A DNA stretch of 64,000 nt from Hippophae tibetana (GCA_037013495.1 CM072811.1:19248159-19312158); one strand, 5' to 3'; numbered from the stretch's first letter, positions 36,336-49,229 are shown. Numbers and translations are program-made. Notes: generated by a model from the sequence alone, not told the origin.

Positions 36336-39300
36336 TGATTATATTATATTCTATGTTTAAATAAATATACATGGTATCTTTATATAGAAGTTATAAGTAA
36401 ACTAGATATGTCTAAAGTAACTAGATATAAATTTGACTAAAGTAAATAGATATACATTAGCAGATATATATACATTAATCTGTTACTAGATATACATTAA
36501 CAACCCCCCCTCAAACTCAAGGTGGATGTGAGACCAACTTGAGGTTATCAACCAAATTATGAGTGTGTCCTTTGAGAAGTGCCTTAGTGAAGATATCTGC
36601 AAGTTGATCATTGGAGGAAACAGGGAAAAACTTGAGAGCACTATGGACAAGATGAGAGCGAATAAACTGACAATCAATCTCGATGTGTTTAGTCCGTTCA
36701 TGAAAGACATCGTTGTGAGAAATATGAATGGCACTCTGATTGTCACAATAAAGAGGATTAGCATAGGATGTGGACACATCCAAATCCTTAAGAAGCAATC
36801 GTAGCCAAAGGAGCTCAGATGTGGTATCAGTAAGAGCACGATATTTTGCTTCAGTATTGGAGCGGGCCACAAAGGTTTGTTTCTTACTTAGCTAAGAAAT
36901 CAAAGAAGAACCAAGGAGAAAGCAATAACCTGTAGTGGACCTACGATTAGTGGGATCTCCTGCCCAATCAGCATCAGAGAATGCAAGAAGTACTAGAGAC
37001 TGAGCTGAGTAGAAAAGGCCATGGAATATAGTGCCTTTCAAGTATCGTAGAATACGCAGAATAGAAGCATAGTGAGTTGATCATGGAGCAGACAAATACT
37101 ATCTCACATGATGAATAACATAAGAAATGTCTAGACAAGTAACTATAAGATAAACCAGGTTGCCAACCAATCGTCTATAAAGAGAGGGATTAGACAATGG
37201 TTCCCCCTCCAAGGGTGTCAGATGTGTATTAAGTTCAACTGGAGTGTCAACAGTCTTGCTATCAGTGAGTCCAACTTGAGATAAGAGGTCAGATGCATAC
37301 ATAGCTTGAGTAATATAAAGACCATTTGTGGATGAGTCATCTCAAGATCCAAGAAATAGCTAAGATGTCCAAGGTCTTTCATCTCAAACTGTTGACTAAG
37401 AAAATCCTTGAGTTCTTGAATGCCATTGAGGTCATCACCAGTTAAGATCATATCATCCACATATAGGAGAAGCAAAATGGTGCCTTTATCATTACGATGA
37501 AGAAATAAGGCAGAATCATAAGGACTGGCAGTGTAACCCAAGCAAAGGATGGTGGAGCTGAACTTGGCAAACCATGCTCGTGGAGCTTGTTTAAGGCCAT
37601 AAAATGCACGACGAAGGTGATAAACCTTATTTGTTTCAACAGAAAGAGCAGGAGGAGGTTGCATATAGACTTCTTCATGTAGATCCCCATTAAGGAATTC
37701 ATTTTTAACATCCATCTGAAAAAGGTCCCATTTACTAGCAGCGGCAACAACTAAGAGGGTACGAATAGAAGAAGTACGGGAAAATGGAGCAAAAGTCTCT
37801 TCATAATCAATCCCATACTCTTGTATAAAACCTTTTTCTACAAGATGAGCCTTGTAGTGCTCGATGAACCATCAGAGTGAGTCTTGTTCTTATAGATCCA
37901 CTTACAACCAACCACAGACTGAAGAGGAGGGAGAGTAACCAGATCCCAAGAATGGTTTTTGGTTAATGCATCAATTTATTCTTTCATTGCAATCTGCCAA
38001 AAAGGGTTAGTAGATGCCTCACGATAGGTGTGAGGCTTATGGAGTGTAGCAAGGGTAGTGTAACAATGATAGTCAAGTAAATGTGTAGGAATGGATCTTA
38101 CCCGGGTTAAGTGGCGAGGTGGAATGTCTTGTGGAGGATCTTCATGCAGAGTAGGAGCAGGGGACTTATGTTCTTCTACAACATTTCTAGGAGAATCATA
38201 AAAATATCTAAATATTGAATAGAGAAGTCCAAAGGTGGATTAATAGTATCTGTAGAATGAACATGAGACTCATTTGGAAATATTTCTAAAATATTTGAAT
38301 TAGGTAGGGAAGAATGAAAATGAGAAAGTTAAACAAATAAGCGGTGTTCCCAAAAGACAACATTACGGGAAACACAAAGACGATGTGAGACAAGATCATA
38401 GCATCGATACCCTTTTTGAGTTTCACCATAACCAAGAAAATAACAAATTCTAGATCGAGGCTCAAGTTTGTTGTGTTCATGAGGCTAAAGAAGAACAAAA
38501 TAGGTAGATCTGAATGAGCGAAGGTAATGATAGTCAGGAGATGACCCAAAAAGGCATTCATACGGAGTCTAAATATGAATGACAGTGCTGGGAATGCGAT
38601 TAATGGCATGAAAAACATGAAGAGCGGCTTCACCCCAAAATGGGGCAAGAACTTTGGCAGAAAGAAGAAGAGCACGAACAGTGTCAAGAATATGATGAAG
38701 TTTTCTTTCAACTCGACCATTTTTTTTGAGAGGTTCTTGGACAGGTTAGATGATGTACAGTGCCATAGGAGTGTAACAAAGCTTGAAAAGCATTTTGAGT
38801 ATATTCAAGAGCATTATCAGAACGAAAAGTTTTGTTAAGTTTGGAGAATTGGGTTTCAACCATTTTTGCAAAGTTACTATATATTGGTAAGATTTGAGAA
38901 CGATATTTCATTGAAAAGATCCAACTAAAAAGAGGTCTACGCAAAAAACTGGGTAGGGAGGGCTTAAATTGCAAAAGTCAATGGTCAAAGTCAACAGTCA
39001 ACATGGTCAACTAGTAAGTCAATGGTTAGTACGGTAAACCAATAAGTCAATGGGAAGCACGGTCAACGACACGGTCATTGTGACGTCAACTGAATGCGAT
39101 GATGACGTCAACCCTAAGGATGTGTCACTGATGACATCACGGGACCAAAGTGCGGCATGTGTGGCACGTGAATCTGATGTGCTTTTTTATGTTGGTAGTG
39201 CATACAAAATCCAATAATTGTGATACATCCACAGTTGTGTAGATCTAGTCGAGGCGATCACAATTGTATCTACAGAAAGGTTTTCAAAGCAAGATGCACG

Positions 39301-39842
39301 GCGGTAATTAGTTTTAGTGGCAATGTGTGAAAAGACATGTAGTTCCTTTGAGTGATGCATGAGTGAGAGTATGGAGTCTGATGGTTTCAATACTTCCATG
39401 GTTTTGTAGATTTGGTCAATCCGATCATAATGGTATCTGTAGATATATTATCGGAGTAAGATGCAAGGTGGTGACAATGATTGCAGTGGTCTTTGTGATG
39501 TGGGACTCCTTAACAAAGGAGACTGTAAGACCGGAACCTAAGGAAAATGACTAAAAGACGTCGGAGGTTTAACAGTGAGTAGTTGCAGCAACTGTTGTGA
39601 TAGTGGAAGTTATACGGGTTGAGTAACACCAGAAAAGACAAGACTGCTAGAAAGATAAGAACAATGGCTTTGATACCATCTTAGAAAGACTTAATGATTG
39701 TATTCTATTATGTATTTAAATGAATATACATGGTGCCTTTATATAGGAGTTATAAGTAAACTAGATATAGATATGACTAAAGTAAATAGATATACATTAG
39801 CAGATATATATACATTAATCTATTACTAGATATACATTAACA
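36336..39842 (-). mobile_element. Ty1/copia element with short LTRs, gag missing
   Basis: The LTRs are 36336-36502 and 39695-39842. Both start (read on -) TGTTAATGTATATCTAG, and both contain the + strand blocks AAATATACATGG and AGTTATAAGTAAACTAGATA. A polypurine tract TTTGAGGGGGGGTT abuts the left (3') LTR at about 36503-36518. A primer site TGGTATCAAAGCCATTG lies at about 39663-39680, inside the right (5') LTR. Pol is present on - between them: integrase 38974-38286, RT 37715-37218, RNase H 36870-36517. The LTRs differ by small internal duplications. No matching target duplication was found at the outer edges. The space where gag and protease should lie (about 38975-39690) holds non-gag sequence. 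Confidence 0.8.
36517..38974 (-). pseudogene. Copia pol: integrase, reverse transcriptase, RNase H
   Basis: Read on -. Integrase core pieces at 38974-38708 (FSKLNKTFRSDNALEY, matching F....K..RSDNG.EY) and 38720-38286 are split by frameshifts. RT at 37715-37218 includes MDVKNEFLNGDLHEEVYMQP, YHLRRAFYGLKQAPRAWF and an intact LLLLYVDDMILTGDD catalytic box. The connection region is at 37302-37099. RNase H at 36870-36517 reads SNTEAKYRALTDTTSELLWL, LYCDNQSAIHIS, FHERTKHIEIDCQFI and ADIFTKALLKGHTHNLV. Individual domains are well preserved, but the polyprotein frame is interrupted at several points, so this copy cannot make a full pol. Preservation suggests a younger insertion than the copia debris at 31080-33000. 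Confidence 0.82.
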
Positions 39843-39966
39843 CATATGTATTGGATGTTTCATTTTTGTATCTTATGTTATTATAGGTGGAGAAGAAAAT
39901 AGAGTCACAGGTTGGGTTATTAGTATGACATAAAAATATTATCATGTATGCATTTTTCCTCTATAG

Positions 39967-40344
<378 letters not shown>

Positions 40345-40349
40345 GTAAG

Positions 40350-43300
40350 TGAAAGTTTATAAGATACACATGTAATTAACCTAGAGGGGGTGAATAAGTT
40401 ATTTTTAATTTTTATGAATTTATAACTTAATAGCCTAAATAAACCGGTCAGGAATGTAATTGTGTGTAAGAATAAAGTGTGGAAATAAAATAATAACACA
40501 CAATGTTTTTAGGTGGAAACAACCTATGCCACAACCATGACCTAAGAGGAAAACCACGGGTTCACCGGACCACTTAACTTTCTACTATGAAAATCAAATA
40601 TTCAAGTACAAACTTGGTCTTATGCTACCCTCCCTAGGATACTGCACCAATGTACTTTACTTACAAGCCCCTACTCTGTTTTCACAGTTTCCAATATTAG
40701 CGTGAGTGGTTTCCAGACCAACATTCCAATAAGTCTATCACTAATGAGATACGTTCTCGAATTAACTGCAAAAATATTAACACAAAAAATAAAAATACCC
40801 ATGTATTTTCTAGAACGGATTTAATAATTAATAATCTTAACTAGATGATTCAAAACATATGTCACTTAAATCAAATCAACTAGTAAATCCTTGAACAAAA
40901 AGATCAAACACAAGTTCAATAAAAATAGCTTCTTTAAAGATTAATAATCAAATCAAATAACTATGATATGACAAATATAATTATTTGATCTAACAATTTA
41001 AGAACAAAAATAAAGAAGAAGTCATAAGAACATATTATTCAAAATATCATAAAATAATTAGGTTTATTAATCAATTAAACATAACTACCAATATTTGATA
41101 GATTAACTAAATAAAGAAGCCTAAAGAATTATGATCTTATATTTGTAAAACAAGAAAATGAAATTATGAAGATTAAAATAATGCTATTGTGTGGTTAATT
41201 GAAACAATGAGCAATGAGTTTTATTTATATGAAAAATTAAAACCCTTAATCCTATGTAATTGATAAATATCTTTTCTATTATAAATAGGATTAGTAATAC
41301 TCATTAATTAAGATAACTCATATATGATTGACAAATATCTTTTCTATTACAAATAGGATTATCAATACTCACTAACTAAGAAGACTCTTATAACAAATAG
41401 ATTTCTTTTAAAATAGATTTTATGCTAAAGATTTTAGATATAATTTAGAGTATATCTTATCTAATATCTTTTAAAATAGATTTTATGCTATCTTTTATGC
41501 TAAAGATTCCAATTATAATTTAGAATATATCTTATTCCATATTTTAGCACTAAAAATAATTTCAGATTTATAAGCATGTGCTATTAAATGCATAAATGTA
41601 ATCCTATGTGTCGTAGTTATCAAAGATATACCTGAAATATAATTATCTAGAACTGAAGCATTTGTTTGGCTTTTCTTGATAGACTTGATAACATACCTAA
41701 AAATAAATTTACAGATAAATGTTTTGTCCACAAAAATAACCAAAACTCATAGTCCTTACAAACTCCCCCTTTGGCATTTTCGTGTGGCAAAACCTCTCTC
41801 TCACTACATGACACTTATATGAATGAGATAAAATACAATGATTTCCTAGACTTCATAGTGGAACTATCATATGGTCTGATGAATCCATCTTCGCTGCAAC
41901 TTGACAAGCTTATAAGTAACTAAAAAGACATGGGCAAAGCAAATAACAACTTGGCTTGAAAGCCTCATTGTACACTAGTTCAGTTTACATAAAAATAAGC
42001 GAAGTGTAAAGAATAATCATGTAGTATGCATATCAATAAAGCTTAATTAAATATATTCTCTCCTATATGCATAACAAAATAAAAACATGGAAGTAAAACA
42101 CATTATTCTCTCCCCCTTTTTGACATACGAGAAGGACAAAGCATTAGACAAAGTAATGAAGCTAAACACCTCCTAAAGATATAGTAATGCAAAATCAGAG
42201 TAATGCAAAAGTGCAATGTGCTTTAAAATCCATCTAAGCTCTATAACTCTCTAACATAGAAACCAATTAAAAAGATCATAAATGAAAATAAGATATAAAT
42301 AAATAAAAATCTATTTTTTTTTTAAATTTTCATAAATAGCCACATAAGGTATTAAACTTATTTAATCATAAACAAGCACATAACAAATTGAGAACTCATC
42401 ATATTGTAACCCCAATTTTGATTATTTATCATATAAATAAATAAGTAGAATAGAAGAGGTGCACAAGGACACTTCGCACATATAATGACATATTGATATT
42501 TACTTAAATTAGTATATATGTTTAAACTTCATAAATATGTCAATTAATTCATTTATGACTTATCAAGAAAGACTCAAAAGAAAAAAAATATCACATATCA
42601 TGTAAAACTATAATTGAGTCTTCAATCTTACAAATTAAAGTATATCTACTAAAGAAGGACTTTTTTTTCTTTATTTTTTTTTATATATATGAGGTAAATG
42701 ATATATTTTTTTATAACCTCTATTTGTTCTTTCTTTTTGTGCATTCAATGTACAAGATTTACAAGTAGTCACTTTTTGTATAATCTTTATTCTTTTTTTT
42801 TTTGCACGAGCCATAAACCTAACATGATGACTTTCATACTAGTTGTGAGATAGCCCTCTCCACTCACTGCGGTAGCTTCACACATCAAAGTAGGTAGCCC
42901 TCTCAATACTAGGTGCCTCCATACATTAAAATTTTAGTAAGCAAAAGTAGAACTCCACAATTTTACAATCAAGATTAGTTGAAGTCCTAGAGTCTTTCAA
43001 GAAAATTCATAAACTTCAAGCATAACATATATGTGTGTTCGTGAGTATGTGAATAAGTTTATGTCAACATCGATCATCACATGTATAAGAATATATGTGT
43101 GCATAAATAAAAATTGTAGAATAATTTATACAATAAATATCAAAATGAGTTGAGTCACTAAAAATGAGATTATGTATATGTAAGTATTAAATAAGTTCAA
43201 TACCGTGTTGGCTAGATAAGGATGCTACTTCTATTTTTTTTAAGTTTAACTAATAAAATAAAAATAATAAAGATTACTCACCTAGGGTCATTTAAGCACT

Positions 43301-45816
43301 CTAAAAAAATACCTAGATGAAAGAATAAAAGACGGTTAAATGACCAGGACAAAACAACCTTTCCTAACCCACATTTTCTTGCACTTTGGTTTCTCTATAT
43401 CATTGGGTTGGGAGTCAACAAACTTAGGTCTCATAGGCATGTTTTTGAACTTTGTTGTACTTTTCTCATTCATTCCAAATGAAGATGCAGTATGCATAGT
43501 ATGATGATCATAATGAGTCCTAACATTAAAAGTACTTAATTTTACTTGCCTCTTTAAACCTAAGACTTCATGCTTCCTAGTAGAATTTTTGAATATATTA
43601 TTATAATTTCCATTCATCCTTGAATATGATGTAGCATGCATAGATGAATGATGTTTATGGGTCCTACTATGTGAAACATGGAAATAATGATTAAGTTCAA
43701 TCCAATTCCTCAAAAATCTACATTTTGGTCTTATATTACCTTTCCTACCACAATGATCACAAATAGGCACAAACTTAATAACTTTTCTACCATAGGTGTA
43801 ATATTTTTTTGTGCATAAGTAGTAACAGTAGGAGTAGAGTTTAAGGGCCTTACAAATATGGTCTTTGACGTTGAAGGCGTGAAACTCTCATCCTTATAAC
43901 CAAAGCTATGTGTATCACCATATGACTTACCAATGCTCAATATTTTATCTAATTGTTGAGCTCCAATGGTAAGTCTTTCCACTACTTCACATGATTTTTT
44001 GAGCTCTTGCACTTGTTTTTTATTATCTTCAACAAGCTTGTTATTTTTTTCTTTTAAACCTATAAGACTCAAATTCAAAGCATTATTTTGTTCTTGTAAA
44101 ATATTATTCACTTCTTTTAATTTATTAGAAAAAAATTGATGCACCTCAAGTTGTTCATTTAATTTTTATATTTTTGTATTTAAACTATTATTCTCTTCTA
44201 TGGCTCTAAGACATTTAGAAACTAATTCTATAGAACTTTTAACATTATATTTAGAGAGAAAAGAAGAATCAAGTTCTTTATCATCTGAGCTATAATACTC
44301 AATAGAATGAACTATAATAAAAATCCATAGGACTAACACTAAGTGTATCTAGTGTTGGCTCTCATACCAATTGAAATTTTATAAGATACATAACTAATTA
44401 ACCTAGAGGGGGGGTGAATAGGTTATTATGAATGGTTATTTTTAATTTGTATGAATTTATAACTTAATAACCTAAATAAACTTGTCAGGAATGCAATCAC
44501 GTGTAAGAATAAAGTGTGGAAATAAAATAATAACACGCGATATTTTTAGGTGGAAACAACGTAGGCCACAACCATGACCTAAGAGGAAAACCACCGATCC
44601 ACCGGAATACCTAACTTTCCACTATGAAAATCAAATGTTCAAGTACAAACTTGATCTTATGCTACTCTCCCTAGGATACTACCCAATGTACTTTACTTAT
44701 GAGCCCCTACTCTATTTTCACAGTTTCTAATATTAGCATGAGCGGTTTCCATACCAACATTCCAAGAAGCTTCTCACCAATCAGATACGTTCCCGAATTA
44801 ACTGCAAAAAGGTTAGCACAAAAAACACAAGTGTTCGTGTATGTTCTAGAACAGATTTAATAATGAATAATCCTAACTAGATGATTCAAAACATATGTCA
44901 CTTAAATCAAATCAACTAGTAAATCCTAGAGCAAAAAGACCAAACACAAGTTCAATAGAAATAGCTTCTTTAAAGATTAATAGTCAAATCAAATAACTAT
45001 GATATGAAAAAAACAATTATTTGATCTAACAATTTAAGAACAAAAATAAAGAATAATCCATAAGAACATATTATCAAAATATCATAAAATAATTAGGCTT
45101 ATTAATCAATTACACATAACCACCAATATTTGATAGATTAACTAAATAAAGAAACTTAAAGAATTATGATCTTATATTTGTAGAACAAGAAAGAGAAATT
45201 ACGAAGATTAAAATAATGCTCTTGTGTGGTTAATTGAAACAATTAGCAAAAAGTTTTATTTATAGAAAAATTAAAACCCTTAATCCTATGTAATTGATAA
45301 ATATCTTTTCTATTATAAATAGGATTAGTAATACTCATTAATTAAGATAACTCATATATGATTGATAAATATCTTTTCTATTACAAATAGGATTAGTATT
45401 ACTCACTAATTAAAAATATTCCTATTTAAAATAGATTTCTTCTAAAATATATTTTATGTTATATTTTATGCTAAAGATTTCAGATATAATTTAGAGTATA
45501 TCTTATCTAATATCTTTTAAAATAGATTTTATGCTAAAGATTTCAGTTATAATTTAGAATATATCTTATATAATATTTTAGCAAATCTTATTCCATATTT
45601 TGATACTAAAAATAATTTTAGATTTATAAACATGTACTATTAAATGCATAAATATAATCTTATGTGTCATAGTTATCAAAGATATACTTGAAGTACAATT
45701 ATCTAGAACTTGAGTATTTATTTGATTTTTCTTGATAGATTTGGTAGGAGACTTAAAAGCAAATTTATAGATAAATATTTTGTTCATAAAAATAGTCAAA
45801 ACTCATAGTTCTTCCT
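40350..45816 (-). mobile_element. Non-autonomous copia (SIRE-like) LTR element
   Basis: Two long LTRs (40350-41760 and 44372-45816, about 1.4 kb each) are clearly alignable along their length. Each contains AACCTAGAGGGGGTGAATA-type sequence near its left edge and ends near CAAAACTCATAGT on +. On - the element reads 5' LTR, primer site TTGGTATGAGAGCC (44360-44373), internal region of about 2.6 kb, polypurine tract CCAAAGGGGGAGT (about 41762-41776), 3' LTR. The internal region carries only gag-like sequence; protease, integrase, RT and RNase H are absent, so mobility would need helper proteins. The left LTR edge is TG on +. The right edge has lost the expected CA, and no target duplication links 40345-40349 with 45817-45821. 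Confidence 0.8.
43336..44144 (-). pseudogene. Copia gag C-terminal half (coiled coil and zinc knuckle)
   Basis: Two overlapping open frames on - cover it. The first (44144-43731) is a Leu/Lys/Asn-rich coiled coil (NKLKEVNNILQEQNNALNLS), followed by a segment (QQLDKILSIGKSYGDTHSFG, then YKDES) that resembles SIRE-type copia gag. The second (43770-43336) starts with the CCHC knuckle CDHCGRKGNIRPKCRF, in which the usual GH is GN, and continues in basic, histidine-rich sequence. A one-frame shift separates the two. The gag N-terminus is not recognisable to the right of 44144, where stops accumulate. The frames end without a protease. Confidence 0.65.
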
Positions 45817-46203
45817 AGTTCTTTGGTTGTTAATATTGGTGATCTTATAGAAGCAGTACTATATATGTTTAATTTTTTTTCAGCTGATAACAAATGACAC
45901 ATTAAATTAAAAGCTTTATTTTCTTTAAAAATATAGTACTATATATGTTTAATTTTTTTCAGTTGATAATAAATGACAAGTTCAAAAGCAGTCAGCATAG
46001 AGTATTGACAAATAGAACCTCTAGTCCAAGAGTCTCAATTGCATTCTTCTTTTGCACTGGACTGAAGTATTCTACAAGATTATATGGACCCATTAAGGAG
46101 TTATGTTCAGCAGAGAACCCTCCGAAGTACAAGGAAGTATTCTATAAGACTATATGGACCCATCAAAGAGTTATGTTCTATTGTTTCTCGATTGTTGCTT
46201 GGT
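45817..46203 (+). pseudogene. 2-oxoglutarate/Fe(II) dioxygenase fragment (captured gene piece)
   Basis: This is the C-terminal part of an ACC-oxidase-homolog-type 2OG dioxygenase. The end of one exon reads SSLVVNIGDLIE at 45817-45852. The next exon, from 45963 after a TTTTTTCAG acceptor, reads LIINDKFKSSQHRVLTNRTS, then SPRVSIAFFFCTGL and YSTRLYGPIKELCSAENPPK with YKE. The distal iron-binding His (QHRV) and the 2OG-binding R-x-S (RVS) are visible; the proximal HxD part is missing. The intron acceptor with the first codons is duplicated (45852-45898 against 45930-45978). The exon end is duplicated with a 70-bp period (46064 and 46134), which puts the tail out of the family's usual sequence. 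Non-functional. Confidence 0.8.
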
Positions 46204-46230
46204 GACACTTCTTGTTTTGGAATTAATAAA

Positions 46231-46525
46231 TTGTCCTCAACTTGGTACTCTTTAGCTTAAGAACCTCTTTGAAAAAACACCTATTTTAGATATTGGCACT
46301 CTTTCTAACATCAAAATTGGTCATAACAAGGTAATTTCTTTTTTTAAAATCATCTTATAATTAGCTGTCATATGTTGTCTAGGAGAGTCAAAAGTAAAAT
46401 TATATAAATAAGTATCATATAAAAATTAAAGTAATTAATTAATTAATATAATAAAATTAATTGTATAGGTATGCAAGGGCATAAGGAAACTAAAGTATCG
46501 TTACGTGGAGATCATTGATGACAAA
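46231..46525 (+). pseudogene. YUCCA-type flavin monooxygenase fragment (captured gene piece)
   Basis: Exon a (about 46231-46330, ending at a GTAATT donor) reads PQLGTL, stop, LKNLFEKTPILDIGTLSNIK and then IGHNK. Exon b (46469-46525, between a TATAG acceptor and a GTAAGC donor) reads VCKGIRKLKYRYVEIIDDK. Together they match the conserved stretch LKN..GKTPVLDVG.L.KI..G.IKV..GI..L....VEF.DGK of YUCCA indole-3-pyruvate monooxygenases, with the intron where that family has one. Only about 50 residues are present, without the FAD and NADPH motifs, and one stop is visible. The match is short but ordered and spans a splice junction. Confidence 0.7.
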
Positions 46526-47200
46526 GTAAGCAACTTTAATGACATCATTTTTGTAACTAGTTATAAAAGTAACGTTAGGTCTTAATTAGTATTGTTATTG
46601 ACGATTTTTTTATATATATTTCATATTTTGAAATATTTTTTTATTAACTAAACAACGTCCATTCAAATATAGTTTTTAAGCTAAGTAGATGGGTCAATCA
46701 TAGTTGTTAATATACGTGTACAAAATTAAACATTATAATCTTAGTATGTGTTTAATTTGTTAGTTTTATTTAAATAAATAGTTAAAAATAAAATAAAATA
46801 CCTAAAAAATATAATACTTTTATGTATATATAAGCATATAGTATGTTTATTTATGAAAAATACATTACTATATATACAGAGAGAAAGAGATTTATGAATA
46901 AAACTAAGATATATTAATATTTCAATAATTTTGTTTTCATTTAACAACTTAGCTTAGTTTATTGCAAATATAAAATGAATTTAATTAAATATTAACTTTA
47001 TTATTTTCAACTCTAACAATCCAAACTATAAATAGAATAAAAATCAATACAATGATAATTTACTTTAAAAAAACAAAACAAATCTATATTCTAATGTATA
47101 TTTTGCAAGTAGGAAAAATAAAAGGTGAAATCAAATAAAACAAATTTAAAGCTATAATAGTTGTGAAACATATAAAAGAATAAAAAAAACGTATAGTTAA
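46526..47200. other. AT-rich spacer, no gene seen
   Basis: AT-rich DNA between the gene-fragment cluster and the hAT remnant. No further gene fragment, hairpin-CTRR Helitron end or MULE terminal repeat could be recognised by eye. Confidence 0.4.
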
Positions 47201-47205
47201 AACTA

Positions 47206-49214
47206 ATGTTATTAAATCCATATTATAACTTAATTTGTGAGTTTGACTATTCATCTAACCTAAAGATGTTTGTATTACTTAATTCTTATCAACCTCTTCC
47301 ATCAGTTAAATTTAATGAATCATCTTCTAAATCATCTTTTAAATCAAGATTGATTTTCTCTAAATCTTGTGTTTCCACTTTATTAAATTTCTTCTCATCA
47401 TTGTGTTCATCCTCACATAAACTAGATTATCTAAGTAGGAGTCAACCCATTTCACTGTTTTATTTGGGATGCTTTAAATGTTCTCTAATTTCTCTCGTAT
47501 GATGATGAGCTACAAGGTTGACTTAAGATACTAATTGCATATATTTCTTTAACACTGGAACATTGTCACCATAGTAGTCTCACCATATTCCTTAAATAAT
47601 TAAAAGAAAATATAAAAATGTTAAATTATTATGTTGTATAAAATAAAACTTTTGAAATAAAAATGATATTCCATTAGAAAATAGAAAAGAAACAATTGAG
47701 ATTATTAAGATGAGGTATTTTCACCATTGTCATTGCAGTCTCTACAAAGACAATACAAACTTTAATACGATAAAATTAAACTTCTTTTATAAAAGCTTCT
47801 TTTTCTTCTGGAATGACTAAATTTTATAACACAAAGCTTACATCAGTTTTCATCTCATGATTTTCAATGAAATTGTCACTACACATGTATGCTGAATTTA
47901 AAAAAGTAGTTACAGCATGTATTTGATGTATTATATTCAAACTTCTCCTTTTTTTTTAAAAACAAGTTGCATATGAATATATATTGATATTCATTATCAC
48001 GACACCATTGCCTAATTACTTCCTTTTCTCTTTCCATACCTTCGTATAAATAACCAGTTGTTGATCCATTACCATCAACTAAACGAAGAACCCGTACAAG
48101 TGGTTCTAAAACTTGCAACACATTTTTACCTTCTTCGCAAAATCCACTACCATGAATGATATCAGTTACACCTTTTTACTAATTTCCTACTGGATGTAGT
48201 CTAACCTCCATTCAGAAGATGCAACAAGCATTCATTGTTCATTTTCAACATCAAACAATCATTTTTCAACTCTCTATTATTAGTAAATTGCCTTATCATT
48301 GACATAATTATTGTATGCTTATATAGATATGTGACAATCAACTTGGCATTATCAATTGTACTCTTTACATATGAAACCATTTCATATATGTCTTTTAAAA
48401 GTAATTGAATTCCATGTCCATCATAACGAGTCTTGTATAAATGAGGATATTTACCATTAACATGTCCCAATCTGATTCATAATTGGACGTGTTACCAATA
48501 ATTAACTGCATAATATGCTCATGTCTAATATTATCTAGTAGGCAAGATAAAATATCTTTTAAATAAAGTCCAATCTTTCTTTCCTTATATACTTCAAATG
48601 AATTCAAAAATGATGTCACTCCTATAGAGTATGCAATAATATTTATTAATGCCCTTTGTTTCATATCACTCCAAATATTGGACATTATTGTACAATTTGT
48701 CCCAACCCAAGATATTCTAACCTTAGCAATATACTCAACAACATCAATTCTTGACTTTGGGACTAATTTTTTTTAAGAGTTGAATATGATGATGCTTTAT
48801 ATCCTAAACCATACTCTCCCAATGCTTTGACAAAATGAATAAATGATGGTGTTTGAATAACATTAAATGCTATGTTATTCAAAATAAAATATTGAGAAAG
48901 TAATTTACGTATTGTACTCATCATTTTTCTTGTACAAGTCAAGAATATTGAGGTAATTCTTTTGAGAATAAAGGCGTAGATTGTGAGCTATCATCACCAA
49001 CATAATTTGAATTTAAATCAGTTTCACCTTTCTTATTTGAGCCTAAGATTGTGAGATAAGCATTTGCTTGATCTTCTTCAAGAATCATTGTGCAAATATC
49101 AACATCACACCCTTTGATTCTAAATAAAGAGATTAAAGCCTCGCAATACCTCCAGAAAATCATGTCACAAAATTTACATTTAAAACAATTATTCGTGAGT
49201 TCTTTTGCATGCAT
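47206..49214 (-). pseudogene. hAT-superfamily transposase remnant (DUF659 type)
   Basis: On -, the order matches plant hAT transposases. The BED zinc-finger-like N-terminus is at 49214-49080 (NCFKCKFCDMIFWRYCEALI). The DUF659 region is at 48685-48395 (WSDMKQRALINIIAYSIGVT, FLNSFEV, HIMQLIIGNTSNYES). The next core block is at 48470-48201 (KDIYEMVSYVKSTIDNAKLI, then YLYKHTIIMSMIRQFTNNRE). Downstream is EPLVRVLRLVDGNGSTTGYL and YEGMERE at 48110-48030. An acidic tail reads on - near 47470-47220. Frame breaks and stops occur between all blocks. The histidine of the zinc finger is not evident. Terminal inverted repeats and an 8-bp duplication were not found. This is DNA-transposon debris, not a host gene. 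Confidence 0.75.
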
Positions 49215-49229
49215 CCAAAGTTTATCCTA

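Noticed and set aside
47206-47502. 98-codon ORF on +
   Set aside because: The opposite strand reads as the acidic tail of the hAT transposase; the + frame is its shadow.
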